Assembly: GCA_013396915.1 (NCBI GenBank)
Contig: VWZL01000203.1
Span: 2,052,130-2,116,129, forward strand
Direction of reading: 5' to 3'
From: Stercorarius parasiticus
Taxonomy: Eukaryota > Chordata > Aves > Charadriiformes > Stercorariidae
Length of the DNA: 64,000 bases
The notes under the pieces are model-generated. The model ran no database searches, had not been told where the DNA came from, and saw only the letters and a program-made list of their open reading frames with translations. Both the position numbers and the translations under genes were made by a program. This document shows, piece by piece, positions 37,914 to 49,808 of the stretch (position 1 is its first letter; each line of letters starts with the position of its first letter).

Positions 37914-39676
37914 ATACAGGCTGTTGTTGGGACCGTTGATGTCTGTCCTTTCTCTCTGCTGTATTCTGGGCCCTACCATCACCTGCATATCCTTCTCTCC
38001 TGTTTTTCCCTTCTTAACCCTGAGGTGTCCCATGTTGCCCCAGAAGAAGGCACCAAGCATTCCTCTGGGTGCCTGCTTCCATGCAGGTCATATCTCTCTC
38101 TTTCAACCCTTTTGAGGTGTTTTAGATTGAAAGCTATCATGTGGTTGCAGTAAGTTTGACTTCAAGGGACAGCCCTTGAAGTTTTCTTCAGTAAATAAAT
38201 GCTAGTTAAAGGTTAATAAACAATAGAAAGGCACAACTCTTAGCAGTTGCAGTCTGTCTCTGGGATGGTATTACTGGTCTGTGTCATAGTTCTCACTTAA
38301 GTATTAGCTTAATCAAGTGGCTTTTCTTCTGTAAATATCTAATATCAAATGCACTAAGACTCATTCTCCATTCCACTGTGCTGCAATAACTCTGCAGAGT
38401 AAATATAGCACAAAACCAATACAAAAGAATGGTACAAAAGGCTCAGTGATCTGGATTCCTGTCCTGTGGCTCCCTGTGTGCACTGAATCTGAGATTTATT
38501 ATGCCATAGTTGCGATCAGGTCTGTTCCGGTTCATGGTGTGAATATTTCAGCAAACTATTGAATAAATATCAAATATATTTTTATGATTATTTATTTTCT
38601 TCCCTTCACAGAAATCCTTATAACTATTCATAGCCCTGCTAGCAGCTCACATTTCAGGTTATTCACATCCTTGTTAGTTAATGACTAACTAATCTGAAAA
38701 GTTTTCACTTTGGGGTCCTGTCAATGACTGTGTGACAGGCCAGTGCATTCTCATCTCTTCCCTATTTCTGTTTGTCTTTCATGCTCGCAGGCTTCAGGAC
38801 TAAAGCTTTCCACACTCTGCATTAGCAGTCCACAGGTTGCTTTGAAAACTGATGGCAATTCTGCCATCATCTTTCAGCTTTTCTTTTTTGCATCCCTCAG
38901 CAGTGGTGATCTGTAACAGTGACTGTAATTAGAAACCACTCTTGGGCAGTGGGAGGTTGCATGGTTTTGTTCTCTTGTTTTTCTGCTCTGAAAAACTCAC
39001 ATGTGCTGGTTTCAATAAAAGAAGTTCACCTACTTCACTGCAGGATAACAGAATTACATAAAAATGGAATTCATATATATTTATGACATATATGTGTACA
39101 TAAAGATATGTAATGCACATTTATACACATATAAGTAATAATTATTTGAATGTGTGTCTGTCACTCTGTATCTTCAGCCATACAATGCCCACAGTTCTAT
39201 TTGTGGGTATTTAAGACAGCAGCAGGCAGACCCGGTGCTGTGATTTTGGGCCAGTTCAATGAACTTCTTTTGAAACAGAGAGTGATTTCCTTCTGCATTT
39301 GGTTTCCTTTTTCACACCCCAGGATGGTCTTGAGCCAGCTTGTTCTTGCCTGTTTGGGTAAAATATAGCGGTTGGTTTTCCCAAGAGCAGCGACCAGAAA
39401 AGGTGTGGGACTCCAGCACTAGCCTGCAGGACCTGAAAGCATATGGATGAGAACCCTCCCATGCTCTGAACAAGGAGCAGTGTCTCACACTGCCAACTAC
39501 CACCACTCAGGAAACACACCGGCCAATGCCATTCCTAAGCTGCAGGCTTTGCTCTTCCTGGGGTATGCCGAGCAGGGAGCACCACCAGGCTACAACACTT
39601 GAGGCTGTGATTTGTCTCTGCAGCCACAGGTGGATATCTTGCTTTAAAGATGTGACCTAATGGTGGTGGTCTGTTT
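37914..39676. other. Unique non-coding stretch between two CR1 copies
   Basis: No gene is recognised. AT-rich alternating sequence (TATATTTATGACATATATG and similar) lies at 39066-39140. Confidence 0.5.
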
Positions 39677-40679
39677 CATAGAATCATAGAATGGTTTGGG
39701 TTGGAAGGGATCTCCCAATAGACCAGGTTACTCAGGGCCCCATCCAGCCTGGCCTTGAACACTTCCAGGGATGGGGCAGCCACAGCTTCTCTGGGCAACC
39801 TGTTCCAGTGCCTCACCACCCTCACAGTATAGAATTTGTTCTTAGTATCTAATCTAAATCTCCCCTCTTTCAGTTTAAAACCATTACCCCTTGTCCTATT
39901 GCTCCACTCCCTGATAAAGAGTTCCTCCCCATCCTTCCTGTAGGCCCCCTTCAGGTACTAGAAGGCTGCTATAAGATCACCTCCTCATTTGCCATATGCC
40001 TTAGTGTAGTTTCCAGGAGGATCTGCTCCATGATCTTGCCAGGCACGAAGGTGAGACTGACGGGCTTGTAGGGCCCCAGGTCTTCCTTTTTTCCCTTCTT
40101 AAAAATGGGGGTTATGTTTCCCCTTTTCCAGTGAGTGTGAATTTCACCAGACTGCCATGACTTCTCAAACATGATGTATAGTGGCTCAGCAACTTCATCT
40201 GCCAGTTCCCTCAGGACCTGCGGATGTACCTCATCAGGTCCCATGGATTTGTACACCTTTAGGTTCCTCAGGTGGTCTCGAACATAATCTTCTCCTACAG
40301 TAGGTGGTACCTCATTCTCCCAGTCACTGCCTGAGGAGGCCAAAATCTGCTCTTCTGAAGTCCAGGGTAGTGAGCTTGCTGTGTACCTCCTCACTGCCCT
40401 AAGGATCTTAAACTCCACTGCAGCCTTGGCCCTTGAGCTTCACATTCCCCACCAGCCCCTCCTTGTTGGTGAGAGCAAGGTCCAGCCCATCGCCTCTCTT
40501 TGTTGTCTCCTCTATCACTTGGAGAAGGCAGTTATCATCAACATATTCCAGGAACCTCCCAGATTGCTTATGCCCAGTTGTTTGTCCCTCCAACAGATAT
40601 CAGGGGTGGTTGAAGTCCCCCATGAGGACCAGGGTTTGTGAACTTGAGACTTCTCCTATCTATCTATAGAGGGCCTCAT

Positions 40680-40923
40680 TCACTTGGTCTTCTTGGTCAG
40701 GTGTCCTGTAGCAGGCCCCCACTGTATAGTCACCTGTCCCTGCCCTCCCTTTGATCCTGACCCATAAGCTCTCTGTTGGCTCCCCATCCATCCTCAAGTG
40801 GAGCTCCATGCACTCCAGCTGGTCATTGACATAGAGGGTGACACCAGCTCCTCGTCTCCCCTGCCTGTCCTTCCTAAAGAGCCTGTATCCTTCCATTCCA
40901 ACAATCCAGTCATAGGAGCCATC
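40680..40923 (-). repeat. 244-bp direct repeat, copy 1 (left of N)
   Basis: This block of CR1 endonuclease sequence recurs immediately to the right of the single N. I compared the two by eye and found no difference. The flank to its left continues the CR1 reading frame downstream. Confidence 0.9.
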
Positions 40924-40924
40924 N
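40924..40924. other. Assembly gap marker (single N)
   Basis: This is the only ambiguous base in the window. It sits exactly between two identical 244-bp copies and so marks a contig join or unresolved base. Confidence 0.9.
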
Positions 40925-41168
40925 TCACTTGGTCTTCTTGGTCAGGTGTCCTGTAGCAGGCCCCCACTGTATAGTCACCTGTCCCTGCCCTCCCTTTGAT
41001 CCTGACCCATAAGCTCTCTGTTGGCTCCCCATCCATCCTCAAGTGGAGCTCCATGCACTCCAGCTGGTCATTGACATAGAGGGTGACACCAGCTCCTCGT
41101 CTCCCCTGCCTGTCCTTCCTAAAGAGCCTGTATCCTTCCATTCCAACAATCCAGTCATAGGAGCCATC
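40925..41168 (-). repeat. 244-bp direct repeat, copy 2 (right of N)
   Basis: Identical by eye to 40680-40923. Its right flank continues the CR1 endonuclease upstream (the ITETWWD block). Together with copy 1, a single copy would give a colinear element, which points to an assembly artefact. Confidence 0.9.
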
Positions 41169-44029
41169 CCACCATGTCTCCGTGATGCCAGTAAGATCAC
41201 AGCCCTGCAGGCATGCACATGTCTCTAACTCCTCTTGTTTATTCCCCATGCTACGTGCGTTTGCGGAGAGGCATTTAAGTTGGACCCCCAATGAAGGTGA
41301 CTTTCTGGCTGGGGTGACTGGAATTCTTTTGTGCTGCACTCCAGATGTTCTCCTGCTGACCTGTGATCCTTCTCCAGGCTCTGGGCATCTATTGCTGTCA
41401 CTGACAATGGATGCTGTTTCTGGGCTCAGGGCCCAGGCAGAAGAGTTAAAGGGCATCTGCAACAACGGCAGTTCTGTACAGGGTAGTTGGGCTTGAAAGG
41501 TGCTAGATGTCTCCTTGCAGAAATGCATTTTCCCTTCACACAGAAACATTGTGCAGACTCCACTTACAGCCTACCACTCTCCAGCTGCACACCAGTGCAT
41601 TGTATTGAGAGACCTGTATTTTCCAAAAATTTAATTTCCACAAATGAAGATAGGTGTCTCCAGTGCCCTTTCGAGGACATCCTGAAGGAAATGGCAGAGG
41701 CAATTTATCTCTGAAGTCCATAGGTGAGACACAAAAGGGAGTGGAAGCTACAGCCTAGAAGCCTAGGATCTGCCTCCTTCAGAAGAGGACTCTTGTCTGA
41801 AGTTGGCTCCAACTGTGCCACAATACTGCAGGAAAAGCAGCAAGTACAAGGGGGCACACTGCATGAAAGCTGAGTGCCAGAAGAAGAGATTGCAACCCGA
41901 TACATAGTGTACAATGAAAGTATTTCACTGGTACAGACGCTGCAGAGATGCAAACAGACTGAAGCTATCAAAACAAACTGTGGCATTGACCATAGCTGGA
42001 TGTTATATGTGAGACTTCTGGGGACGGAGGCTGGAAGGAGAGAGGTCTGGGGTAGGCGAGGACATGGTAATACTTCACTCCACATGTGAACAATACCAGG
42101 ATTGCCATCTTGTGAAGAAGAAATGGTGAACTGAGAATTTAATGATTCCCCAAAAATGGACTTCATCCCTGCACACAGGGCTGAAATCACACTCTGAAAT
42201 GGATATAACCACAAATGAGTTTACTTTGAACATATGGCTCTTGGCAGATGTCCTGTCTTCCTTAACTCATGAGGAGCTTCCTTTAGGGATCTGTGAGTAC
42301 ATTGGATGGGAGGGTATCAACTTGAGTTGTGGATGATTCAGCCTCTTCACACATGTAGGTGTTTGCTGACGACTGCTGCAAGGGGCTATAGGTTTCATGG
42401 TTCAAGGTGTTCAGCTCTGCCTGGTGGCTCTAAACTAGCACAATGCAACTGATTTTGTTTGACTTCAGTCGTTCCCGGCTGGTCTCAAAACATCTGCTCT
42501 CTGTGCTCGCATCTGCAGCGCTGTCTGAAACAACACCTTTTGGGATTTGTGTGCTGTCATTTTCCGTTGGTTTCTTGCAAAATATCTGCTAATCACAATG
42601 GCTAAGTTTCTCTTGGTGGGTTTCTGTTTGCTTGTTTTCACTGGGCAGGGTTGAAGACACAGAAGGTGCTCTGGGACTCTGAACAAATCCCCACTTTGAT
42701 GCACAAACTCTGTTTAGATCCAGGTTTTTGGCTCAGCTGCCTACTTCAAATCCATGTAGGGTTTCTCACATGCAAAGTCATGTTCTGTTTTAACCAAATT
42801 AAAGAGACAGGGCAGAGCATAAAATGCAAGTGCAAATTCCCAGCCTCCTCACCTGGCTCCAATTCTCATGAATACTAGAACCAGAGCTTTTTCCGTAGCT
42901 CCTTCCCTAGACACCAGGCTTGGATACAGGCTGAGCCCTGAAGCGGCAATGAAGTGCGCTGTGGAAAGACCTATCACCTGGAGCATCCCCAAATCTTGAC
43001 TTAGAGCTGGGAGCTTTCTGAAGCGCTTAGAGCAGCTCCTGCTTCTCAGTCACTCCCATGAGCTTCAAGATTCCTGATGTCTCTGGGAGAAGTCTGGTTC
43101 CCTACTATGTCAGGAGACAGTAAGAGTGAGTCTGCCCAATTTGTTCACCATCTGAAGGGTTACTCAAGCAGCCCTGGCTTGTGTGAGCCCTCCACAGTAT
43201 CAGCACCTCCGTAGGTACTACCTCTGTGAGCCAGGAACAAAATCCTAGGAGGATTTGAGGCAATACCTCTTCATATCAGGTTAGACTATAAAGCAATTGA
43301 CTGGAGTAGTCAAGCAGTGATTGAGTGATCCCTCTCCATACTGCACCTACCATCCCAGTGTTAAATTAATTCCATTTACTACTGAGGGCGTACAAGATTC
43401 AGGGACCATCATGCTATCCGTAGCACCACAGATGAAATCTACCTTTGAAGAGAAGCTATTGTGTAGCCAACTCAGGGAATGGTGCAAGCATCGTCTAACG
43501 ATAGGTGATTCTTGATGTAATGCTTGCTGTACACAAAGCAGAGGAAGAAAGGGTTGGGAGCTCTGTGGAAACAGGTTTTTATCTGGAATCATGGGTGATT
43601 ACTTTCACTTTATCTTGTGCAGCTCCAGTAGTCACAGAGCACTTGTCCTTTATCAGTGTCTGACCTTGCCTGAGTGGCTTTCTGCAACAGAGTCCCACTG
43701 GACAGATGTATGCTGCCAAGATAAATAGTTGTGTTTGGATTTTTGTCTTCCTTTAATTTCATTCAGCCACTAATTGTGCTTATGTTACTGACTAGTGTTA
43801 AACAGGCCAGTAGAATGCCCCCTATTTTGTGTAAAATCAAATACGTAACAGGGGACTACTAACCTTATGTGTAATCCTTTGAATTACTTGCAATGGGAGT
43901 CTGAATCAATGGACTTCTGCACGCAAATGAAAGGAGATGTAACACTTTTTGTTCATCCCAAAAGGCTATTAATTTTCTCCAAAGGAAGCAGCCAGCATTT
44001 TTCAAAACATGTAGTGATTTAGGGAAGCG

Positions 44030-44095
44030 GTATTTTTGGTACCCTCCTTTAAGAGGAGCCTAATTTTCAGAGAGCACTCAACACCTGGCAGCTAA
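44030..44095. repeat. Possible ancient amniote interspersed repeat
   Basis: GCCTAATTTTCAGAGAGCAC followed by TCAACACCTGGCAGC recalls the GATTTTCAGAGGTGCTGAGCACC wording of an old amniote repeat. It is short and diverged, with no family name. Confidence 0.35.
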
Positions 44096-45785
44096 TAATT
44101 CATTCTCTTTTATGGGATGGCCTATATTAGACCCCAAAATAGAGATCTTTTAAGACCTCTAATTATTTGGAAATTTTGATTAGAGGATTCAACAAACTAA
44201 AGACACCAATGTTTGATCATATGCTGATCACCGTCTGAAAAATCAGGAAGTAGCTTCCCTTCAGGAAAATGTGTTTGTGGGCACTATTTTCTTCCTTGCC
44301 TCTTAAATAAGTGCCACTGATATTTTTGGAAGCAGCACAATAGCAGACTAGATGGATCATTAGATAAGGCAATCGTTTGGTCAGTAGGTAAACAGCCAAA
44401 TGTTTGTGGAGAGTCTGTGAAATGTAACTCTGTAATGGTTTCTCATAATATCTGTACAGTCCATTCACTTGCAGTCTCCTTTTTAGTTTTGCAAATACAA
44501 GATTGTGTTTAAAATGGCTTTTTAGAGCCTCAAGAAATATTTTCTTATGCACCTCACAGCACTGCCTTTGCAAATGCAAAGTACTGTATGCCATGCTACA
44601 TTTATGCACTTCAGGTTTGATAGATGAGGGATGCTAATGGAATATAAACTATCAAATTAAAAACTTTCATATTAGGGATTACAACAGTGTTTGCTCTACC
44701 TAGGAATGTGAGATGATGCTTGCAGTTTTTCTCTGCCTTTTAATATGATGCAATATGCACATTCTTATATGTCACTTTTTAAAAAAAGACAAATGTACGA
44801 TTTTAATGAGGAGGCGTTCCAGAATCACAAGAAACTGCATTATTTTTACATTGGGCAGGTTCATTACGCAGCCTGCAGAAACTGCCAGATGATTATTCTT
44901 TGCAGACAAACCTTAAGCCTGGTTCTCCTCTTCCCACCTGTGTCAACTTTACTCTACTTGCATATCATTCATTTCGATAGAGATACCCTGCCTTTGTCCT
45001 GCAACAGGATAGAGCATGGCTGGGGAGGTGGAACCACCTCTCAAGTCCAGTGCTGTCTCTCCCGTACATGACAGGCACTGCAGAGGATTCAGGGAAAGAC
45101 AAGGTGTGCTGAACGGCTCTGAGCCGGAGCCTCAACCCATGAAAACCAGCACAGCATTCAGCACCTCTCAGATGAACCCGGGCAATCTCATCCCTGCTGG
45201 TGGGGAAGCTTGGCAGAAGGAGGCTGGGATAAGAAATGGGCTGGAAGACAGGGCCTGTGACTGACATCTCAAAGCTGTGGTCCAAGACAGCAATGATTTG
45301 CATCTTGTTTGGAAGGAGATAGCCATGGAGCAGGGTTAGGTGTGGAGTTGGATCCCCTCTGCCTGGACCATTTGCCTGCGTTCCCTCTCTCCTGCTTTCA
45401 TGCTCTGCACAGTTTGCTAATCAGATTGCAGCCTGCTTGCTGCTTGCTTGCCCACTGGAAGGCGAAGGAAGGGAAGTAATAAGAGGGGATCTCTTTCAAT
45501 AAGCAATTTGCAAAGGATGTTGAGGACAGAGCAGTCTCCAGTGGGGGATGTTGGCTCTGTAAAAGGTTCCCCAGATTAGATTACCGGGGACTGCGAAGCG
45601 GGAAGGGAGGGTAAACATGTTAGCGGTGCGGTTGGGCGCTTGTTCCTCCAGCTGTCACTGGTAAGGGTAATGCAGTTTGGTGCAGCTAACTGCAAGATTA
45701 ATGGAACTGTTCAAATATTTAATCCTACAAAGGTATTACACGAAATGCTCACTGTAGCCTGCATGTTTTTCAGCTTGCCAACAAT

Positions 45786-45807
45786 GAGTGTGTGTGTGTG
45801 TGCGTGC
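45786..45807. repeat. TG dinucleotide repeat
   Basis: About nine TG units with one CG interruption. Confidence 0.8.
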
Positions 45808-47712
45808 TTCAAAATGGGCTCAGGGCAGGGAAAGAAAAGAATACATCCCACACAGTTACTGATGAATAAACATGGTCACGGCTTCATATTTCTTAAATAG
45901 GGCTGGGAAGGCCCGCTAGGTTTTGGCAGCACAAGGAAGGCAGTAGATCAGACCTGGGTTCTCTTACTGGGTTTTGAAAGAGATATTGGCTGACCATAGG
46001 GCTGTTTGTCTGTCTTGCACGAGTCAGAACAAGGAGAGATCAGCTGTCAGTCTAAGCTGTGGGAAGGGTGGGAAGAGAGAAAGGTATATCTATCCCTCTC
46101 TGTGTCTCCCTGAATTATCAAATTCCTGATGTGGAAATATGCCCTTTGTCCAAAAAGATTTTGGTCAGTGTAGGAGACAGGCACTTGCACAAATGCTCCA
46201 TCGTTAACGCAGATCACATTTCCACACTCCTCACCCCATCACAAACCTGCTTTCTTGTCCAAAGCACTCTCAGCAAACTGAATAATTTCTTATCTCACTC
46301 TCCTGACTGTGGTGGCCTGAAAAGACTCTCCTCACCTGCTAGCTACAGCAGGTTGTGCCTATGCAACAGTCCCAGCCGTGTGTGCACGAGCCGGTCCCAG
46401 GCAGCGTGGCCACGGTGTGCACTGAGGGGGCTCAGCACAGCCGCAGACACCAGTTGGTTACACCGGCGATGCCTCAGCAGTGCTCCACAATGCCGTTGCC
46501 ACCCTGCCCGCTGACACAGCCGGATGGACAGATCAACCTCCACTCTCAGTCTGTCTTGAGATCTTGTCAGAATGGAGAAGCAGGAAAATGTCTTCTAAGG
46601 AAATAGATTTGCATGCAAACTTTGACTGAGGGGGAAATGATTGTTAATCCAATTGACACTGAATGAAATACTCACGCTAACTCTGCTTGCAACATGGTAA
46701 GAAATACTGAACAAGTTTACTTACTACACTTGTGCCAGTCTCATACGGGTGCCAAGATGCCCCCGGTCACTTCCAAGAATTCGTTTTCATCTAGATGCAT
46801 CTGAAGCACCTGAAGGCAGGAAATAGAGGCTGCCGAATCTGCCTCCATGTGCACTGGTTCTAGCCCTTTTGCACCTAACACATGCCTCTGGCAAGGGACT
46901 GGACCAAAGCCTGCAGCCCGTTTCACAGGAGGGGACGGACTGGACACCAGACTGACGTGGCTTTCTGATCACTACTGACTATCAGCTGTGGACTTGCTAT
47001 TTGCAAGGTGGACTGCTCTTGTTTTGGACCTTGCTTCATTGCTTTCCCCATTACTGACACACTGCAATTTATTGCATTTATTCTAACTCATCATGAGCGA
47101 CAAAGCAGAGATTTAGTATGGCAGCACTCAGCCGTCCTAGGCCATCACTTTCATGTTGTGTACAGCAAAGGCCTCCAAGAGACAGGAAATTGTTTCTGGT
47201 GGTTAGAAGTAGCTAGGACATAAGGGAAAGTGTTTTCATCCTCAATGACTCTGGGGAGCATTTTAGTTCTCCTAATGGCTCCATTTAATAGATAAAGCCA
47301 CAGACAAACACAGAAACAGCAAAAGACAGTGATTTATTCAATAAATAAGTCCCCTCCTCTCCCTCTGAACTCAGACCTGGGAGAATTTCCTCACAAGAAG
47401 TTTGTTTGACCTGTTGCTTTTTTTCCCACAACTTGCTTGGCTCCTGCTCAGCCCAGCACAGACAGTCAAGCCATTTGCACAGGACTTCTGAAAATGCAAG
47501 GCACAGCTCAATTTCTCTTTTTCCCTACAGAAAAAAATTTCTGTCCAAATGGAAAAGATAGCCATGTCAGGTAATGTTGATTGGGAGAGGGAATTATATT
47601 CCCCCTCCTCCGCAGATCTCCTTTCCCATCAATCTTTTACAGTAGCACAAGAGAGCTGGGCAAGGCTCCCCTCCTCTCCCCAGTGCTTTCCTGGGAGGCA
47701 GGGACAGAGGGC

Positions 47713-48240
47713 AGAATCACAAAATAAGTCAGGTTGCAAGGGACTGCAGGATGCTCTCTGCTCCAACCCCTGCTCTTAGCAGGGCAACTTCAGAGCTACA
47801 GCAGGATGCTCAGGGCCTTGACTACTTGGATTTTGAATTTCCCCGGTGGGTGGTGGAGATCCACAGACTCTCTGGACCTTGTTTCAGTGCTCCACCGTCT
47901 TCCCGCGGAATTTATTTTTCTTTATGAAGAAGAACTTTTCCTGCTGCAACTTGTATCCTTTGCTTCCTGTCCTGACATAGTGCACTTCTGAGAAGAGCCT
48001 GGCTCCATCTTCTCTATAACCTTCTTTAGCCAGGTGAAAAGACTAGTAGAATCCCCCTTTGCCTTCTCTTCTCCAGGCTGAACAAATCCAGTCTCTCAGT
48101 CTTTTCTCTTACATCCTGCGCTCCAACTCCCTGACCATCTTGGTGGTCATCTATCAAGAGGACCTTGTTCATTTTGGTGATATCTTTCTTGTACCGGGGG
48201 GATAAAACTGGACACGGTGATTCCAGACACAGTCTCCCAG
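47713..48240 (-). mobile_element. Old CR1 LINE, 3'-UTR and distal ORF2 region (minus strand)
   Basis: The plus strand begins AGAATCACAAAATAAGTCAG (worn octamers and terminus) and continues with CR1 landmarks in the right order: TCTGCTCCAACCCCTGCTC, AGTGCTCCACCGTCTTCCCG, CTTTTCCTGCTGCAACTTGT, CTGGCTCCATCTTCTCTATA, GCCTTCTCTTCTCCAGGCTG and TCTTTCTTGTACCGGGG. Divergence is clearly higher than in the copies at 33.5 and 37.2 kb, so this is an older subfamily. The element is truncated near 48240. Confidence 0.88.
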
Positions 48241-49690
48241 CTGTTGCCAAGGAGAGATGCTGGTGAGGTTGGAGCTCTGCAGCCAAACATGGAAAGAAGC
48301 TCAGTAATCAAAATAGTATCCAAAACTACAACCCTTTGCACTGGTGCGCAAGCAAAGCTTCCTGAAGATACCAGAGGCACCCTTGAAGCCCAAGAGAAAC
48401 AAGGCGATTCAGGATGGATATGGGAAAGAAAATAACACCCAAGGGCTCACGCAGAACAAAGAGGGGGATTAGAGTTGGGTATGGAATTACCATTTGGAAA
48501 ACACATTAGTCATCCTATTTATATAAGTACAATAAATCAGGGTAAAGCCAAACAGCCAGGCAATCAGAAAGCTGCAGAGACCTCAGCGGAGGGCAGAGCA
48601 ATGACAGCCGATAGCTCTTTAAATAATAATAGTGTTTTTCCTATGGGACTCTTGGTTCATATCATTGCTGTGTGCAGCTTGCAAAGATAAAGCTCCCTGT
48701 GCCCCACAGGTGGCTCCAGTTTCCCAAATAATTGATAGCTGGAGCTATCCTTGGAGGATCAGGTAGAGGAATGAAAAAGGAGCATCATAATGGCTGCATT
48801 TTTCATTCAGCACAAGCCAGGTTTGGTTTGCATCCTGGTGTAGGCTGGCAGTGGCTGCACTGAAGCAACTGCCCTGAGAAGGAAAGCGGGGACTGACAGC
48901 TCAATTGGGTCCTGAATCTCCCAGCAAACAACCCAGGCCTGCACCTAGGAAAGGCTACGTAAATAGCTCAGGCAAAATGACTGCAAAATAACGAAAATCT
49001 TGATTTACTTCCAGGGAAGTAATGCATGAACTCCCCACACTGTATTTCACACCCGCAGTCAAGCTGTCTTTAAAAGGAATGAGAGGAGATGTGGAAGGAG
49101 GCGTGGGGTGAAAACAGACTTAACACTAATATAGGAGAAGATCTTTTTCTCTCCAGCATTAAAGAAATGCAGCAGATTTCAAATAACAGACAAAAAAAAA
49201 AAAAGAGAGAGAGAGAGCAAATCCCACTATTCTCTTCAACCTTCTCTATAGATTATGATGGGCTTGGCAGGGGGTGAGTGACGGGCAGGGGAAAGCATTT
49301 CCATCTGGAACAACAAATCTAAACAGCATGTAATGACAAAATCCATTCACAGAAGCGGGATATCTTTGGTTTGCTGTTGCAGAAGTGTGGGGTCAGCACT
49401 GTGTTGCATGAGGCAGCACATACTGTGATAACCAGGATAATTCTTTGCTCCAACAACTGACAAACTCAAGCAGAGATATCCATTGTTGTTTCTTGTTTTC
49501 TTTTGTGGCACGCTCCATTTTTTTCCAGTGAAAGTGGAAAATACGGTAGATGGATCCCTCACAATCCTTGTGCCAGAGTACTTGCTTTTTTTTAATTGCC
49601 CAGGCATCTTAGTAGCAGTCCTCAGGGGTGCACAGGCACATTGATGCAGATTGATGAAGCAGGCAACAGGAAGGAGGAAAACAGCTTGGG
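48241..49690. other. Unique non-coding stretch
   Basis: No gene is recognised. An A-run followed by seven GA units lies at 49192-49218. The sequence just right of the old CR1 may contain a few more bases of that element. Confidence 0.5.
49192..49218. repeat. A-run plus GA dinucleotide repeat
   Basis: Thirteen A followed by about seven GA units. Confidence 0.8.
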
Positions 49691-49808
49691 GCCAGACTTT
49701 ACTGGAGTTCAGGTGATTTGCCCAAGGCCATCTGAACATCTGTGTCGGAGCTGGAGCCAGAGGGCAAGAGCCCTCAGCTCGCAGTTGCTTCCTTAATCAC
49801 AAGACCCA
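49691..49808 (-). mobile_element. MIR-like ancient SINE remnant
   Basis: GTGATTTGCCCAAGGCCATC, then GTCGGAGCTGGAGCCAGAGG and AAGAGCCCTCAGCTCGCAG follow the reverse complement of the MIR region containing the CCCAAGGTCACACAGC and GGCAGAGCTGGGATTCGAAC blocks. It is diverged and partial. Confidence 0.55.

Larger units (their letters stand above)
39677..41500 (-). mobile_element. CR1 LINE with partial endonuclease and RT (minus strand)
   Basis: This is the largest CR1 copy in the window. In element order from right to left: the end of the leader into ORF2 (about 41500-41260); the APE-type endonuclease (41260-40390) with ITETWWD, YRLFRKDRQGRRG and CYRTPDQ; then, after a deletion near 40380, the start of the reverse transcriptase (40380-39981) with [15 protein letters not shown] and [15 protein letters not shown] second junction near 39980 leads straight into the 3' UTR (39980-39677, octamers ATCATAGA at the left). 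The catalytic palm of the RT is missing, so it cannot be autonomous. In the conserved YRPVSL block the arginine reads as lysine. A 244-bp repeat around an N at 40924 is described separately. CR1 elements are full length at about 4.5 kb; this copy is 1.8 kb. Confidence 0.95.
41501..47712. other. Unique non-coding stretch
   Basis: No gene is recognised. The longest frames are about 169 codons (minus, 41705-42214) and 151 codons (plus, 46059-46514). Both are cysteine-, serine- and leucine-rich with no familiar motif. A TG/CG microsatellite lies at 45786-45807. Block 43730-44170 has CpG-poor sequence with a probable old-repeat relic at 44030-44095. Confidence 0.5.

Noticed and set aside
39969..40418. 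149-codon minus-strand frame as a host gene.
   Set aside because: It is the beginning of the CR1 reverse transcriptase ([11 protein letters not shown]), truncated by a deletion.
40794..41549. 251-codon minus-strand frame as a host gene.
   Set aside because: Its product is CR1 endonuclease (ITETWWD, RLFRKDRQGRRG), and its apparent length is inflated by the duplicated 244 bp around the N.
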